From Chitinophaga pinensis (GTDB taxonomy: Bacteria > Bacteroidota > Bacteroidia > Bacteroidales > GCA-2748055), in NCBI GenBank assembly GCA_945863035.1, contig CAMAZH010000004.1, forward strand, positions 1-64,000: 64,000 nt of DNA, given 5' to 3'. The notes beneath the pieces are model-generated. The model ran no database searches. It was not told the origin of the DNA and saw nothing but the letters and a program-made list of their open reading frames with translations. Positions 26,462-34,742 of the stretch are shown here, piece by piece (positions within the stretch are counted from its first letter, which is position 1; every line of letters starts with the position of its first letter). Position numbers and translations under genes: made by a program.

Positions 26462-27238
26462 TTAGCGACGATATCTCGCTGTAGACCTGAAAACAGGATA
26501 CCCGCGACGGTCGGTTTGTATTTTGTAAATGGCACTAAACATACCGAAGTCGTATAGATCATTGTGCTGTGAAAATTGCGATGTGTACCCATCAATATAA
26601 TCTGTTGTAGTGAACCTTCGCCCAAGTTCTACTCCGAGGGACCATTTTGAGTCGATGGTGAATTTTAATCCTAATCCTAAGGGGAAAGCAACTCCAAACT
26701 TGCTGAGATCCTCCAGAATCTTTGGCTTTCCTTCACTGTCTAACAGCACCGGATTGCTAAACGCCCCACCGATACCCCCAAAAAGATACAGGTAAACTTT
26801 CGAGTAATTGTTTACCATTCCCCTGCGGTTGAACCAAGCAGATGAACTTGTTGACCTGCTTTCAGGAATCAGATAATACTCAAACTGCAAAGAGGGCTCA
26901 AAAATTGTGGAGGTAAAAGAAAAATTTCGTCCGTCGTTCCGGGAATTCAAGTCGCTGCCCGCTAAAAACCCATAAATGAAGTTCATCTTGACAGCCATAT
27001 CCCCGGATATTTTATACCTGGCACCAAATGCAAAAGAAGGCCGCGTATACTGGAGCTGAATATCCTTAAAGCCCCCTGCATTTGCGAAATCTTTTGTGCC
27101 TCCGATATCTCCGTAGAAATGAGAGGTGCCAATGCTAAAGTTCGCCTCATACCGCCTGAGCTTCCACTTTTGTGCATGGGAAGTGACAGGAATCAGTGCT
27201 GCAATAAGAAATATGAAGATTAGCCGTCTTATACTCAT
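26462..27238 (-). CDS. Outer-membrane beta-barrel protein, DUF6089 type (first copy)
   Basis: A 258-residue predicted outer-membrane protein. Signal peptide about 1-22 (MSIRRLIFIFLIAALIPVTS, cleaved after SHAQ). The mature part opens WKLRRYEANFSIGTSHFYGD and continues as alternating hydrophobic strands with glycine/aromatic turns, in the style of small OmpW/OmpA-like barrels. It is related in plan to the next gene and probably a tandem duplication. The position before uppS-bamA-skp is conserved in Bacteroidota and suggests a role in envelope biogenesis, but no activity is known to me. Confidence 0.82.
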   Translation of the reverse strand: MSIRRLIFIFLIAALIPVTSHAQKWKLRRYEANFSIGTSHFYGDIGGTKDFANAGGFKDIQLQYTRPSFAFGARYKISGDMAVKMNFIYGFLAGSDLNSRNDGRNFSFTSTIFEPSLQFEYYLIPESRSTSSSAWFNRRGMVNNYSKVYLYLFGGIGGAFSNPVLLDSEGKPKILEDLSKFGVAFPLGLGLKFTIDSKWSLGVELGRRFTTTDYIDGYTSQFSQHNDLYDFGMFSAIYKIQTDRRGYPVFRSTARYRR

Positions 27239-27258
27239 TTCTAAATCCTTAAGATTAG

Positions 27259-27266
27259 CAAAGATA
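27259..27266 (-). promoter_or_regulatory. -7 box for the DUF6089-uppS-bamA-skp operon
   Basis: On the minus strand TATCTTTG is a perfect TAnnTTTG box, 20 bases before the start codon of the first barrel gene. No good -33 TTTG is seen at 19-21 bases. It would give the operon its own promoter, separate from nadK. Confidence 0.55.
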
Positions 27267-27438
27267 TAAATTAATTAAAAAAAACCACTCTTTTTGTGAA
27301 ATCCCATGCTGCGAATTTTAACTAATTAATAAACATAGGGCATACATGGCGTTAAATTTCAAAATAGTTGAAGCTTTGTTCTTTCAGAATTCAGCCACAA
27401 AACCCTTTTTTATTCCCGAAAACTGCATTCGCAAACTT

Positions 27439-28320
27439 TTAATTCCTTTTGTCAACACCCCACATCAGCTTGTTCCTGAGAGTATTGTAGAAACTGGTGC
27501 TTTCAAACTTAACCAGCTTTAGGCTGTATGGGGCTTTATCGATGTTCAGGACGGTGTCGTTTTCTACCTCGTGGGTTCTGGAATCAATAGATACAAGAAA
27601 ACGGTCGGCCCTTGACTTTACCCTGAGGGTAATGGTTTTATGGTCGGGAACAATCAGCGGCCTTACACTCAGGTTGTGTGGTGCAACAGGCGAAATCACG
27701 AAGGTGCGTGACTCCGGAAGAACAATGGGGCCGCCCACGCTCATTGAATAGGCGGTTGATCCCGTGGGAGTGGAAATGATGAGCCCGTCGGCCCAGTAGG
27801 AGTTCAGGTACTCCCCATCCAATTCAGCTATCACGCTGATCATACCTGCTCCGAATTTGTGAACCGTTATTTCGTTTAAGGCCAAATTGTACTCGTCGCG
27901 GAGAAAACTATTGCTCATAACCCGAATCAGAGACCTTTCTTCCAGAGAGTATTTCCCCTGAAACAAATCCTCAGCCGAGACGCAAATCTCATCCCTCGAT
28001 ATGTTGGCAAGAAAACCCAAACGCCCTGTGTTTATTCCAATTACCGGTATATCACGGTCCTTTACAATTTTCACGGTCTCCAAAAAAGTCCCGTCTCCCC
28101 CGAAAGAAAACAAGAAATCGGTTGCCGCAGGGAGGCTTTCATGGCCGCTAAAAGTTGAAAAAGCCCCTGCATTGATTACCGACTGCTGGAGAAGAAAAGC
28201 GGCGAAATCCTCGTGAATAATTATTTCAGCATTGTGCCTCCTGAAAATATCGAACAAGGAACTGATATTCCCATTAAAGTCCTCACTGAAATCCTTCCCG
28301 AAAAGGGCAATCTTTTTCAT
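27439..28320 (-). CDS. nadK: NAD kinase
   Basis: NadK phosphorylates NAD to NADP. The 293-residue product (start MKKIALFGKDF at 28320) carries the hallmark GGDGT (74-78), the following GINTGRLGFLA, and the C-terminal-domain segment TPTGSTAYSMSVGGP with the NAD-binding NE motif in ALNEITVHK. An in-frame ATG 21 bases upstream touches the repeat array and adds only MENKKPN, so the inner start is preferred. It lies between the CBS-domain gene and the DUF6089 genes, a conserved Bacteroidota order. Confidence 0.95.
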   Translation of the reverse strand: MKKIALFGKDFSEDFNGNISSLFDIFRRHNAEIIIHEDFAAFLLQQSVINAGAFSTFSGHESLPAATDFLFSFGGDGTFLETVKIVKDRDIPVIGINTGRLGFLANISRDEICVSAEDLFQGKYSLEERSLIRVMSNSFLRDEYNLALNEITVHKFGAGMISVIAELDGEYLNSYWADGLIISTPTGSTAYSMSVGGPIVLPESRTFVISPVAPHNLSVRPLIVPDHKTITLRVKSRADRFLVSIDSRTHEVENDTVLNIDKAPYSLKLVKFESTSFYNTLRNKLMWGVDKRN

Positions 28321-28347
28321 ATTTGGTTTTTTATTCTCCACTCATTC

Positions 28348-28590
28348 AAACAACAAACACCGAACAACAAACGCCGAACACCGAACGCCGAACTCCAAAC
28401 GCCGAACGCCGAACGCCGAACGCCGAACGCTGAACTCCAAACTCCGAACGCCGAACTCCAAACTCCGAACGCTGAACTCCAAACGCCGAACGCCGAACGC
28501 CGAACTCCGAACGCCGAACTCCGAACGCCGAACTCCGAACGCCGAACGCTGAACTCCAAACTCCAAACTCCAAACTCCAAACTCCAAACT
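28348..28590. repeat. Heptamer tandem array (AACNCCR)n
   Basis: About 34 units of seven bases with consensus AACGCCG, and variants AACTCCA, AACTCCG, AACGCTG and AACACCG. The 3' end is homogenised to AACTCCA. Because seven is not a multiple of three, every frame reads as a seven-residue repeat, so open frames over this tract (such as NAELRTP repeats) are artefacts. The array fills the gap between the CBS gene and nadK. The CBS gene stop codon (28589-28591) lies at its edge. Variable copy number between strains is likely. Confidence 0.92.
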
Positions 28591-29254
28591 ATATATTAAG
28601 GTATCTCATAAACAAATCATACCGGTTTTTCAACATGGCATCTCCCTCATCATCTTTCATATAGGATGCGGTGATGTTGTAATCGTACCTCTCAAAGGTC
28701 TGAATAACAGAGGATAGTTCGGTTCGGTTGATTTTTAGGGTAACATATAGCTTTGTGGAGTCGGAGGGAGTTGAAATGTAAAGGCTTAGGATTTTCGCGT
28801 CGTTTCCTTCCACAATCTGAGCTATCTGTGATAAGGAATAGTCATTTACATTGATTTCCAGAACAATTATGCCTCCGGGCTGCTTCAGTGCCGACAGATC
28901 GGCGAAATGAAGAACCAGGTCGTTGGTGGTGATGGTTCCCAGGAACTCATTGTTTCGGGCCAAAACCGGTATGGCACTGAGCTTGAGCCGGGATGCCAGC
29001 TCTATTACCTCGTAAATATGCTGGTCTTCATACACATATGGACTGAAAAGCGAGAGTTTATGATTCCCTATAGCCTCGTTGGCCATGTTAAGGTTGTAAA
29101 TATCCTTGTCTGAAATCAGGCCGAGAAACTCAAGGTTGTTCACAATCGGGAGATGCGAAATCCTGAAAATATCCATCCATGAAAGAGCCTGAGATCCACT
29201 ATCCGAGGTCTTCAAGGCGGGTACAACATCCGACATTAAATCTCTTGCCAGCAT
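28589..29254 (-). CDS. CBS-pair protein with ACT-like C-terminus
   Basis: A 221-residue cytoplasmic protein: two CBS motifs (about 5-60 and 70-125) that form a Bateman module, then a 90-residue region with a beta-alpha-beta pattern like ACT domains (IIVLEINVNDYSLSQIAQIV). Such AcuB-like proteins sense adenosine nucleotides or small ligands and regulate a partner. It begins the conserved CBS-nadK-DUF6089-uppS-bamA neighbourhood and diverges from pdxJ. Its coding sequence ends at the heptamer array. The partner is unknown. Confidence 0.85.
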   Translation of the reverse strand: MLARDLMSDVVPALKTSDSGSQALSWMDIFRISHLPIVNNLEFLGLISDKDIYNLNMANEAIGNHKLSLFSPYVYEDQHIYEVIELASRLKLSAIPVLARNNEFLGTITTNDLVLHFADLSALKQPGGIIVLEINVNDYSLSQIAQIVEGNDAKILSLYISTPSDSTKLYVTLKINRTELSSVIQTFERYDYNITASYMKDDEGDAMLKNRYDLFMRYLNI

Positions 29255-29295
29255 AATTATTTTATCTCCTAGTATTTATTCTCAAGGCTCTGATG

Positions 29296-29303
29296 TAAAT
29301 TTG
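29296..29303 (+). promoter_or_regulatory. -7 box of pdxJ
   Basis: TAAATTTG matches TAnnTTTG, 22 bases before the pdxJ start, in the short divergent gap with the CBS gene. The -33 region is AT-rich without a clear TTTG. Confidence 0.5.
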
Positions 29304-29325
29304 CCGTGCACTTATTTAAAAAGTC

Positions 29326-30039
29326 ATGACCAGATTAAGCGTAAATATAAATAAAATTGCAACACTCAGGAACTCCCGGGGCGGAAATATTCCTGATGTC
29401 CTTAAGACAGCGGTCGATTGTGAGCGCTACGGTGCCGAAGGCATCACGGTTCACCCGCGGCCCGATGAGCGACACATCCGCTATCAGGATGTCAGGGATC
29501 TTAAACCACTTGTGAAGACGGAATTTAACATCGAAGGGTATCCTTCCGACAGTTTCCTTCAGCTGGTTTATGAAGTGTTGCCCGATCAGGTTACTCTGGT
29601 TCCCGATCCTCCGGGAGCCCTTACCTCCTCGGCAGGATGGGACACAATCGAAAACAAGGCCTTTCTTGTCAAAGTTATTTCCGAACTGAAATCCAAAGGG
29701 ATCAGAACTTCAATATTCATCGGTACAGAAGAGAGGATGATTCTGGCAGCGGCCGAAACAGGGACCGACAGGATTGAATTCTACACCGAGCCTTATGCCA
29801 CCGAATTCCCATCGGGACGCGAAAAAGCCATCGAGCCATTTATCAAAGCAGCTATCCTGGCAAACAGCGCTGGTTTGGGGATTAATGCGGGGCACGATCT
29901 GAGTATGGAAAACCTTAAGTATTTTTCCGATAACATTCCCGGATTGCTCGAGGTCTCCATCGGCCATGCCCTTATCGCTGATGCCTTATATTATGGTCTC
30001 GAAAACACAATACAAATGTATAAGCGGCAGCTTAAATGA
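29326..30039 (+). CDS. pdxJ: Pyridoxine 5'-phosphate synthase
   Basis: PdxJ condenses 1-deoxyxylulose 5-phosphate with aminoacetone 3-phosphate to pyridoxine phosphate, the last ring-closing step of DXP-dependent vitamin B6 synthesis. The 237-residue TIM barrel begins with the signature [16 protein letters not shown] and has the phosphate-binding [12 protein letters not shown], the catalytic Glu of NIEGYP and the GINAGHDLS loop. Length is standard. Other pdx genes are not in the window. Confidence 0.95.
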   Translation: MTRLSVNINKIATLRNSRGGNIPDVLKTAVDCERYGAEGITVHPRPDERHIRYQDVRDLKPLVKTEFNIEGYPSDSFLQLVYEVLPDQVTLVPDPPGALTSSAGWDTIENKAFLVKVISELKSKGIRTSIFIGTEERMILAAAETGTDRIEFYTEPYATEFPSGREKAIEPFIKAAILANSAGLGINAGHDLSMENLKYFSDNIPGLLEVSIGHALIADALYYGLENTIQMYKRQLK

Positions 30040-30058
30040 TTTCTCAACTCTAAGATTC

Positions 30059-30871
30059 ATGGAATTATCGTATCGTAAAATGGGCCAGGGCCCTCCGATG
30101 ATTATTCTCCACGGTTTGTATGGTTCGTCGGACAACTGGTTTAGCATTGGCAAAGCCTTTGCCTCAAGGTTTGAGGTTTATCTTATCGATCAGAGAAATC
30201 ACGGAAGTTCTCCTCATTCAAGGGAGCATAACTATATTGTCATGAGGAACGACCTTCATAATTTCATGGATCTTCACGCGATTGAAAAGGCAGTGATTAT
30301 CGGCCATTCCATGGGTGGCAAAACAGCCATGTTCTTCGCTGTTGCCTGGCCGGAAAAGGTGCAGTCGCTGGTTGTTGTCGATATTTCCCCGGCATCCTAC
30401 AAATCGCTCATCCGTTCAACTCCCCAGAGCACCGACCATATGAATATCATCACGGCTATGCTGGGTGTGGATTTTTCAAAGGTAAACGACAGGGAGGATG
30501 TAAACAGGATGCTCTCTGAGTCGATTCCTTCAGAGCGTGTGCGCCAATTTCTTCTGAAAAACATTCGACGCAGTGCTGAGGGTGGGTATGAGTGGAGGCT
30601 TAATGTTCAAGCCCTTCACGATCAGTTGCCGATGATCATGGACGGACTCGATCCCAAACCTTACATGAATGGTAACGGAGTAACCGGGTTCCCGGTACTT
30701 TTTGTCAGGGCCGGACAATCGGGGTACATCGGCGTGGATGATATATCAACCATAAAAACAATTTTCCCGATGTCGGAACTGGTCACCATCCCCTCCGCCG
30801 ACCATTGGATTCATGTTCAGCAACCCGAACTGCTGATAAAAACCATCGAGTATTTTATCTTTGGCGATTAA
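30059..30871 (+). CDS. Alpha/beta hydrolase, YbfF-like
   Basis: A 270-residue cytoplasmic serine hydrolase. The fold signature is IILHGLYGSSDNW (oxyanion strand), the nucleophile elbow GHSMGG with S84, and the histidine in SADHWIHV near the C-terminus; the middle aspartate is probably in the FVRAGQSGYI region. The pattern resembles the YbfF esterase group, which hydrolyses short acyl-CoA or esters, but the substrate is uncertain. The ATG at 30059, 20 bases after pdxJ, gives the normal N-terminus; a start at 29966 would overlap pdxJ by 74 bases. Probably co-transcribed with pdxJ. Confidence 0.85.
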   Translation: MELSYRKMGQGPPMIILHGLYGSSDNWFSIGKAFASRFEVYLIDQRNHGSSPHSREHNYIVMRNDLHNFMDLHAIEKAVIIGHSMGGKTAMFFAVAWPEKVQSLVVVDISPASYKSLIRSTPQSTDHMNIITAMLGVDFSKVNDREDVNRMLSESIPSERVRQFLLKNIRRSAEGGYEWRLNVQALHDQLPMIMDGLDPKPYMNGNGVTGFPVLFVRAGQSGYIGVDDISTIKTIFPMSELVTIPSADHWIHVQQPELLIKTIEYFIFGD

Positions 30872-30908
30872 ACTCATTGCCAAAAGGATTTCGGGGAGTT
30901 GGTTGAGC

Positions 30909-31541
30909 TTACGACAACTTCGACCCGATCAGATGGATGAACTCTTCCCTGGTTTTTACATTATTAAGGAACGCACCGGTAAATGCGGAGGTGGTGGTTA
31001 CCGAATTCTGCTTCTGAATGCCCCTCATAATCATGCACAAATGCTTGGCTTCTATAACTACAGCCACTCCTATGGGATTCAGTGTGTCTTGAAGACAGTT
31101 GAGAATTTCAACCGTTAACCTCTCCTGAACTTGCAGCCTGCGGGAATAGGCCTCCGCTACTCTGGCGATTTTGCTTAAGCCTGTAATGTAGCCGTTTGGA
31201 ATATATGCAATGTGAGCTTTGCCGAAAAAGGGGAGGAGATGGTGCTCGCACAAGGAGAAAATCTCTATGTCTTTCACAATTACCATCTGCTGGTATTCTT
31301 CCTTGAACATTGCCGACTTGAGAATCTCTGCCGGATCAACACCATAGCCATGGGTAAGGAACTGCATGGCCTTGGCTACCCTTTCAGGAGTCTTTGCCAA
31401 ACCCTCGCGCTCATGGTCATCCACTAATCCCTCTAAAATATTCTTGTAGTTGTTTTGTAAAAGCAATGTCAGATCATCATTGTAACTCTCGATTTTCTCA
31501 TACCCGTTTTCACCCTCAATCAGGCTCCTGTCTTTTTTCAT
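30909..31541 (-). CDS. folE: GTP cyclohydrolase I
   Basis: FolE turns GTP into dihydroneopterin triphosphate, the entry to folate and, with QueD, to queuosine. The 210-residue enzyme shows the zinc ligands in [10 protein letters not shown] and in KHLCMIMRG, the [20 protein letters not shown] core and [12 protein letters not shown]. The ATG at 31541 ([10 protein letters not shown]) is preferred; an in-frame ATG at 31577 would add 12 non-conserved residues. It lies next to queD in the same direction, linking the two pterin steps. The plus-strand hydrolase gene converges on it. Confidence 0.93.
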   Translation of the reverse strand: MKKDRSLIEGENGYEKIESYNDDLTLLLQNNYKNILEGLVDDHEREGLAKTPERVAKAMQFLTHGYGVDPAEILKSAMFKEEYQQMVIVKDIEIFSLCEHHLLPFFGKAHIAYIPNGYITGLSKIARVAEAYSRRLQVQERLTVEILNCLQDTLNPIGVAVVIEAKHLCMIMRGIQKQNSVTTTSAFTGAFLNNVKTREEFIHLIGSKLS

Positions 31542-31620
31542 GTATCGTAATTTTAAAATTGCCGCAGAACAAACCAAAACACACTTTTTATTTCATATTA
31601 CTTTGGTCCGTGGCACCGTT

Positions 31621-32031
31621 TTATCCATAATATTCAACAAAATTATTCTCTGTTTCCTGTATCTTGACACAATGCAGGTCAACGTCAATTTGCTTTAGAA
31701 AAGGTTCCATCACTTCCCAAATGGCTATTGCAAGGTTTTCTGTTGAAACCATCCTACCCTTCATGAAATCGACTTCCAAATTGATGTTCTTGTGATCCAG
31801 CTTGCTAATTATGTGTTCTTTGACAAGGGATCCCAATACTTTGAGGTCGACAAGGTAACCCAGTTCCTGTTTGATCTCACCTTTCACGGTAATCCATAAT
31901 TCGTAATTATGCCCGTGCCAGTTGGGATTGGAGCACCCGCCATAAAAGGAGGCGTTTTTCTCCTCCGACCAGTCCGGATTGAAAAGACGGTGGGCAGCAC
32001 TGAATCGTTCTCGTCTTGTAATAAAAATCAT
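31621..32031 (-). CDS. queD: 6-carboxy-5,6,7,8-tetrahydropterin synthase / PTPS family
   Basis: A 136-residue T-fold enzyme that acts on dihydroneopterin triphosphate, the FolE product, probably giving 6-carboxytetrahydropterin for queuosine synthesis. The zinc histidines are in FSAAHRL and HGHNYEL, and the catalytic cysteine is in YGGCSNPNWHGH. The spacing between Cys and the HGH pair fits QueD. It is upstream of folE with a gap of 79 bases, so the pair may be co-transcribed. The alternative, pyruvoyl-tetrahydropterin synthase, is less likely in a bacterium. Confidence 0.88.
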   Translation of the reverse strand: MIFITRRERFSAAHRLFNPDWSEEKNASFYGGCSNPNWHGHNYELWITVKGEIKQELGYLVDLKVLGSLVKEHIISKLDHKNINLEVDFMKGRMVSTENLAIAIWEVMEPFLKQIDVDLHCVKIQETENNFVEYYG

Positions 32032-32167
32032 GGTTATTAAATATTTTACAAATTAAGTGTTTTTAATGCTATTTTTGATCGATTTTGTTTAAAGTTATTG
32101 TATCAAGGTTTGCTGCATTTTGTTTTTTCAAGGGATTTCAGCTTTAATTCTTTAGTTTATTGGTAAT

Positions 32168-32854
32168 ATGAAAATCCTACTGGTAAGTGCCACACGCAAA
32201 GAAATCGAAGAGGTTGTTGGAACGCTGGGAAATCCAAAAAGTTTAGACCAGGGTTTTCTCAGGGGATTTGCTGGTGAGACCCTTGTTGATATCCTAATAA
32301 CCGGAGTAGGGGCTTTGGCAACCGCAGAAAGCCTGAACCGCAGGTTGATGTCATCTGCCTATGATCTGGTTCTGAATGTCGGGATTTGCGGAAGTTTCAA
32401 CCTTGACTATACGCCCGGGACTGTGGTTGGCATTGTGTCGGAAATGTGGGGCGATCTGGGGGCCGAAGACCATGACGACTTTTTGGACCTATTCGATCTT
32501 GGCATGCTCAAACGGGATGAAGCACCCTACACAGAAACTGAGCTAGTAAACCCCGGAAATGCATTGTCACCCTTTTTTTCCAGCTATCCTCAGGTAAAGG
32601 GTCTTACGGTGAACAAAGCTCACGGGAACCGCCAAAGTATAGACCAGTGCGTAAAGAAGTATAAACCCGATGTCGAAAGCATGGAGGGGATGGCGGTTTT
32701 CAGTACCTGCATTTCCCTGGGAGTAAATTTTCAAAGCTTGAGAAGTATATCTAATTTTGTGGAACCTCGAAACCGGTCTGCCTGGGATACCACGACAGCG
32801 ATCAGGAACTTGTCGGTGGAAATAAATAAAATAATTCGTGTCATCAGAAAATAA
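32168..32854 (+). CDS. mqnB: Futalosine hydrolase
   Basis: MqnB removes the base from futalosine to give dehypoxanthine futalosine, a step of the futalosine route to menaquinone. The 228-residue nucleoside-phosphorylase-like protein begins MKILLVSATRKEIE, has the fold motif GVGALATAESL, NVGICGSF and the ribose-binding VESMEGMAVF near the C-terminus. The next gene, mqnD, starts with a GTG inside it, so the two are coupled. A -7 box TATTTTTG at 32070-32077 is a possible promoter. Confidence 0.92.
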   Translation: MKILLVSATRKEIEEVVGTLGNPKSLDQGFLRGFAGETLVDILITGVGALATAESLNRRLMSSAYDLVLNVGICGSFNLDYTPGTVVGIVSEMWGDLGAEDHDDFLDLFDLGMLKRDEAPYTETELVNPGNALSPFFSSYPQVKGLTVNKAHGNRQSIDQCVKKYKPDVESMEGMAVFSTCISLGVNFQSLRSISNFVEPRNRSAWDTTTAIRNLSVEINKIIRVIRK

Positions 32855-33689
32855 AATACAGCTCGCTTTTTCTACCTGTCCGAACGACACTTTTATGTTT
32901 GGTTCGCTTTTGATGGGAATGGCTGGCTTTAACCCATCCACCCTCGACCTGGTTATGAGGGATATTGAAGAACTGAACTCCATGGCAGGGAAACACCTGA
33001 CATCCATCAGCAAGATCAGCTTTGCTTCCTATCCGTTCATCGCCAGCCAATACGAGATTCTTAACTCCGGAAGCGCTGTCGGATATAAGAACGGACCACT
33101 GCTCGTCAGCCGGCACAAGATTTACCCCGATGAGGTTCAGGACCTGCACATCGCCATCCCCGGTGAACTTACAACGGCAAACCTATTATTGGGTATTCTC
33201 TTTCCCGGGGTAAAACAGAAAACAGCATTTCTTTTCTCCGATATCGAGGATGCGGTTATGGACAGGGCTTGCGATGCCGGACTCATAATTCACGAAAACC
33301 GGTTTACCTATCAGAAGAAGGGCTTGCTGAAAATTGCCGATCTGGGCGAAATGTGGGAAGAGGAATATGATTCACCTGTGCCTTTAGGGGGAATTGTTGT
33401 GAAGAGAGATCTTCCCCATGAGCAAAAGAAAAACTTTGAGATTTCCCTGGCTAACAGCATCCGAATGGCATTTGCAGATTCGAAGCCTATCTGGTCGTTT
33501 ATAAAGTCAAACGCAAAAGAAATGGACGATGAGGTGATTCAGGCACATATCGATCTGTATGTAAACGATTTTTCTATAGATTTGGGAGATAAGGGAAAAC
33601 AGGCAATCCGGATTCTTTTCCAAAAGGCCGCTGAAAGAGGACTGTTGCCTGCAATTCCTGATGAAATTTTTTTCTCCGCACAATCCTGA
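32838..33689 (+). CDS. mqnD: 1,4-dihydroxy-6-naphthoate synthase
   Basis: MqnD converts cyclic dehypoxanthine futalosine to 1,4-dihydroxy-6-naphthoate in the futalosine menaquinone route. The 283-residue protein has the N-terminal family signature FSTCPNDTFMFGSL, then ISFASYPFI and the C-terminal helix LYVNDFSIDLGDKGKQAI. It begins with GTG at 32838, overlapping the mqnB stop by 17 bases. With mqnB it shows that this organism makes menaquinone, the electron acceptor of the Nqr complex encoded 6 kb away. Confidence 0.93.
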   Translation: MSSENKIQLAFSTCPNDTFMFGSLLMGMAGFNPSTLDLVMRDIEELNSMAGKHLTSISKISFASYPFIASQYEILNSGSAVGYKNGPLLVSRHKIYPDEVQDLHIAIPGELTTANLLLGILFPGVKQKTAFLFSDIEDAVMDRACDAGLIIHENRFTYQKKGLLKIADLGEMWEEEYDSPVPLGGIVVKRDLPHEQKKNFEISLANSIRMAFADSKPIWSFIKSNAKEMDDEVIQAHIDLYVNDFSIDLGDKGKQAIRILFQKAAERGLLPAIPDEIFFSAQS

Positions 33690-33740
33690 GTGTTTTTTCA
33701 GGTTTGTTTCAAGGAAGAGGCTTAAACTAAAATGTAAACA

Positions 33741-34715
33741 ATGATTATTATAACCGGAGCTGCAGGATTTATTGGGAGCAACCTGCTTCAAAAACTCAAC
33801 GAAGAAGGCTTTACCGACCTGGTTTTGGTGGATGATTTTTCCCGTAAAGAAAAGGAATCCAACTATCTGGGAAAGAAGTACACGGCACTTGTAAACCGGG
33901 AGGAATTTATTCCCTGGCTCCGCGAGAATCAGCGATTCGCCGAGTTTGTGTTTCATCTGGGAGCGCGTACCGACACTACCGAATTCGACAAAAGCATTTT
34001 CGATACGCTTAACCTTAATTATTCAAAGTCGGTATGGAACACCTGCTCCGAATTCGGGATTCCTCTGCTATATGCTTCCTCCGCCGCAACCTATGGAGCC
34101 GGGGAACACGGTTATAGCGACTCCCACGATATTATTCCCTCTTTACAGCCATTGAATCCCTATGGCGAATCGAAGAACGACTTTGATATATGGGTTCTGA
34201 AACAACCAAAAACACCATCCTTCTGGGCGGGACTTAAGTTCTTCAATGTATATGGTCCCGGCGAAAACCACAAAGGGCGGATGGCTTCCGTGGTGTATCA
34301 TGCCTTCAGGCAAATCAGCCAAACAGGGAAGATGAAGATGTTCCGCTCCCACAACCCGGATTATAAGGATGGAGAGCAGCTGCGCGATTTTATCTATGTT
34401 AAGGATGTGGTTGAAATTATGTACTTTTTCCTTCATAACCGCAAAAAATCCGGTGTTTACAATACGGGCACTGGAAAGGCCGAAACCTTTCTGGAACTGG
34501 TAACTCAGACTTTTAACGCAATGGGTATCCCTCCGGCTATCGAGTTTGTTGATACCCCGGCAGATATTCGCGACAAATACCAGTATTTCACCCAAGCCGA
34601 GATGGCGAAACTAAGGGAAGCCGGTTATTCCAGACCCATCCGCAGTTTATCCGAAGGAGTGCCCGATTATGTAAAGAATTATTTGAGTGTTGTTTTTCAG
34701 GTAAAAAAAACCTAA
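33741..34715 (+). CDS. hldD: ADP-L-glycero-D-manno-heptose-6-epimerase
   Basis: HldD inverts C6 of ADP-heptose, the last step in making the heptose of the lipopolysaccharide inner core. The 324-residue short-chain dehydrogenase has the NADP loop TGAAGFIGSN, HLGARTDTTE, the catalytic SSAATYG and YGESK (Tyr-x3-Lys), the substrate loop FNVYGPGENHKGRMAS, and IRDKYQYFT. These are specific for the epimerase rather than other sugar dehydratases. A second enzyme of the heptose route, gmhB, lies at 51.8 kb. Confidence 0.94.
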   Translation: MIIITGAAGFIGSNLLQKLNEEGFTDLVLVDDFSRKEKESNYLGKKYTALVNREEFIPWLRENQRFAEFVFHLGARTDTTEFDKSIFDTLNLNYSKSVWNTCSEFGIPLLYASSAATYGAGEHGYSDSHDIIPSLQPLNPYGESKNDFDIWVLKQPKTPSFWAGLKFFNVYGPGENHKGRMASVVYHAFRQISQTGKMKMFRSHNPDYKDGEQLRDFIYVKDVVEIMYFFLHNRKKSGVYNTGTGKAETFLELVTQTFNAMGIPPAIEFVDTPADIRDKYQYFTQAEMAKLREAGYSRPIRSLSEGVPDYVKNYLSVVFQVKKT

Positions 34716-34742
34716 TATTGTTTACAAATTAAAAAATCCATA

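Noticed and set aside
28348-28590. Possible CRISPR array
   Set aside because: Units are 7 bases with no spacers of 30 bases, and no cas genes are present.
28213-28599. Overlapping open frames on both strands, 75-128 codons
   Set aside because: They are produced by the seven-base tandem array, which lacks stop codons in every frame; the products are seven-residue repeats.
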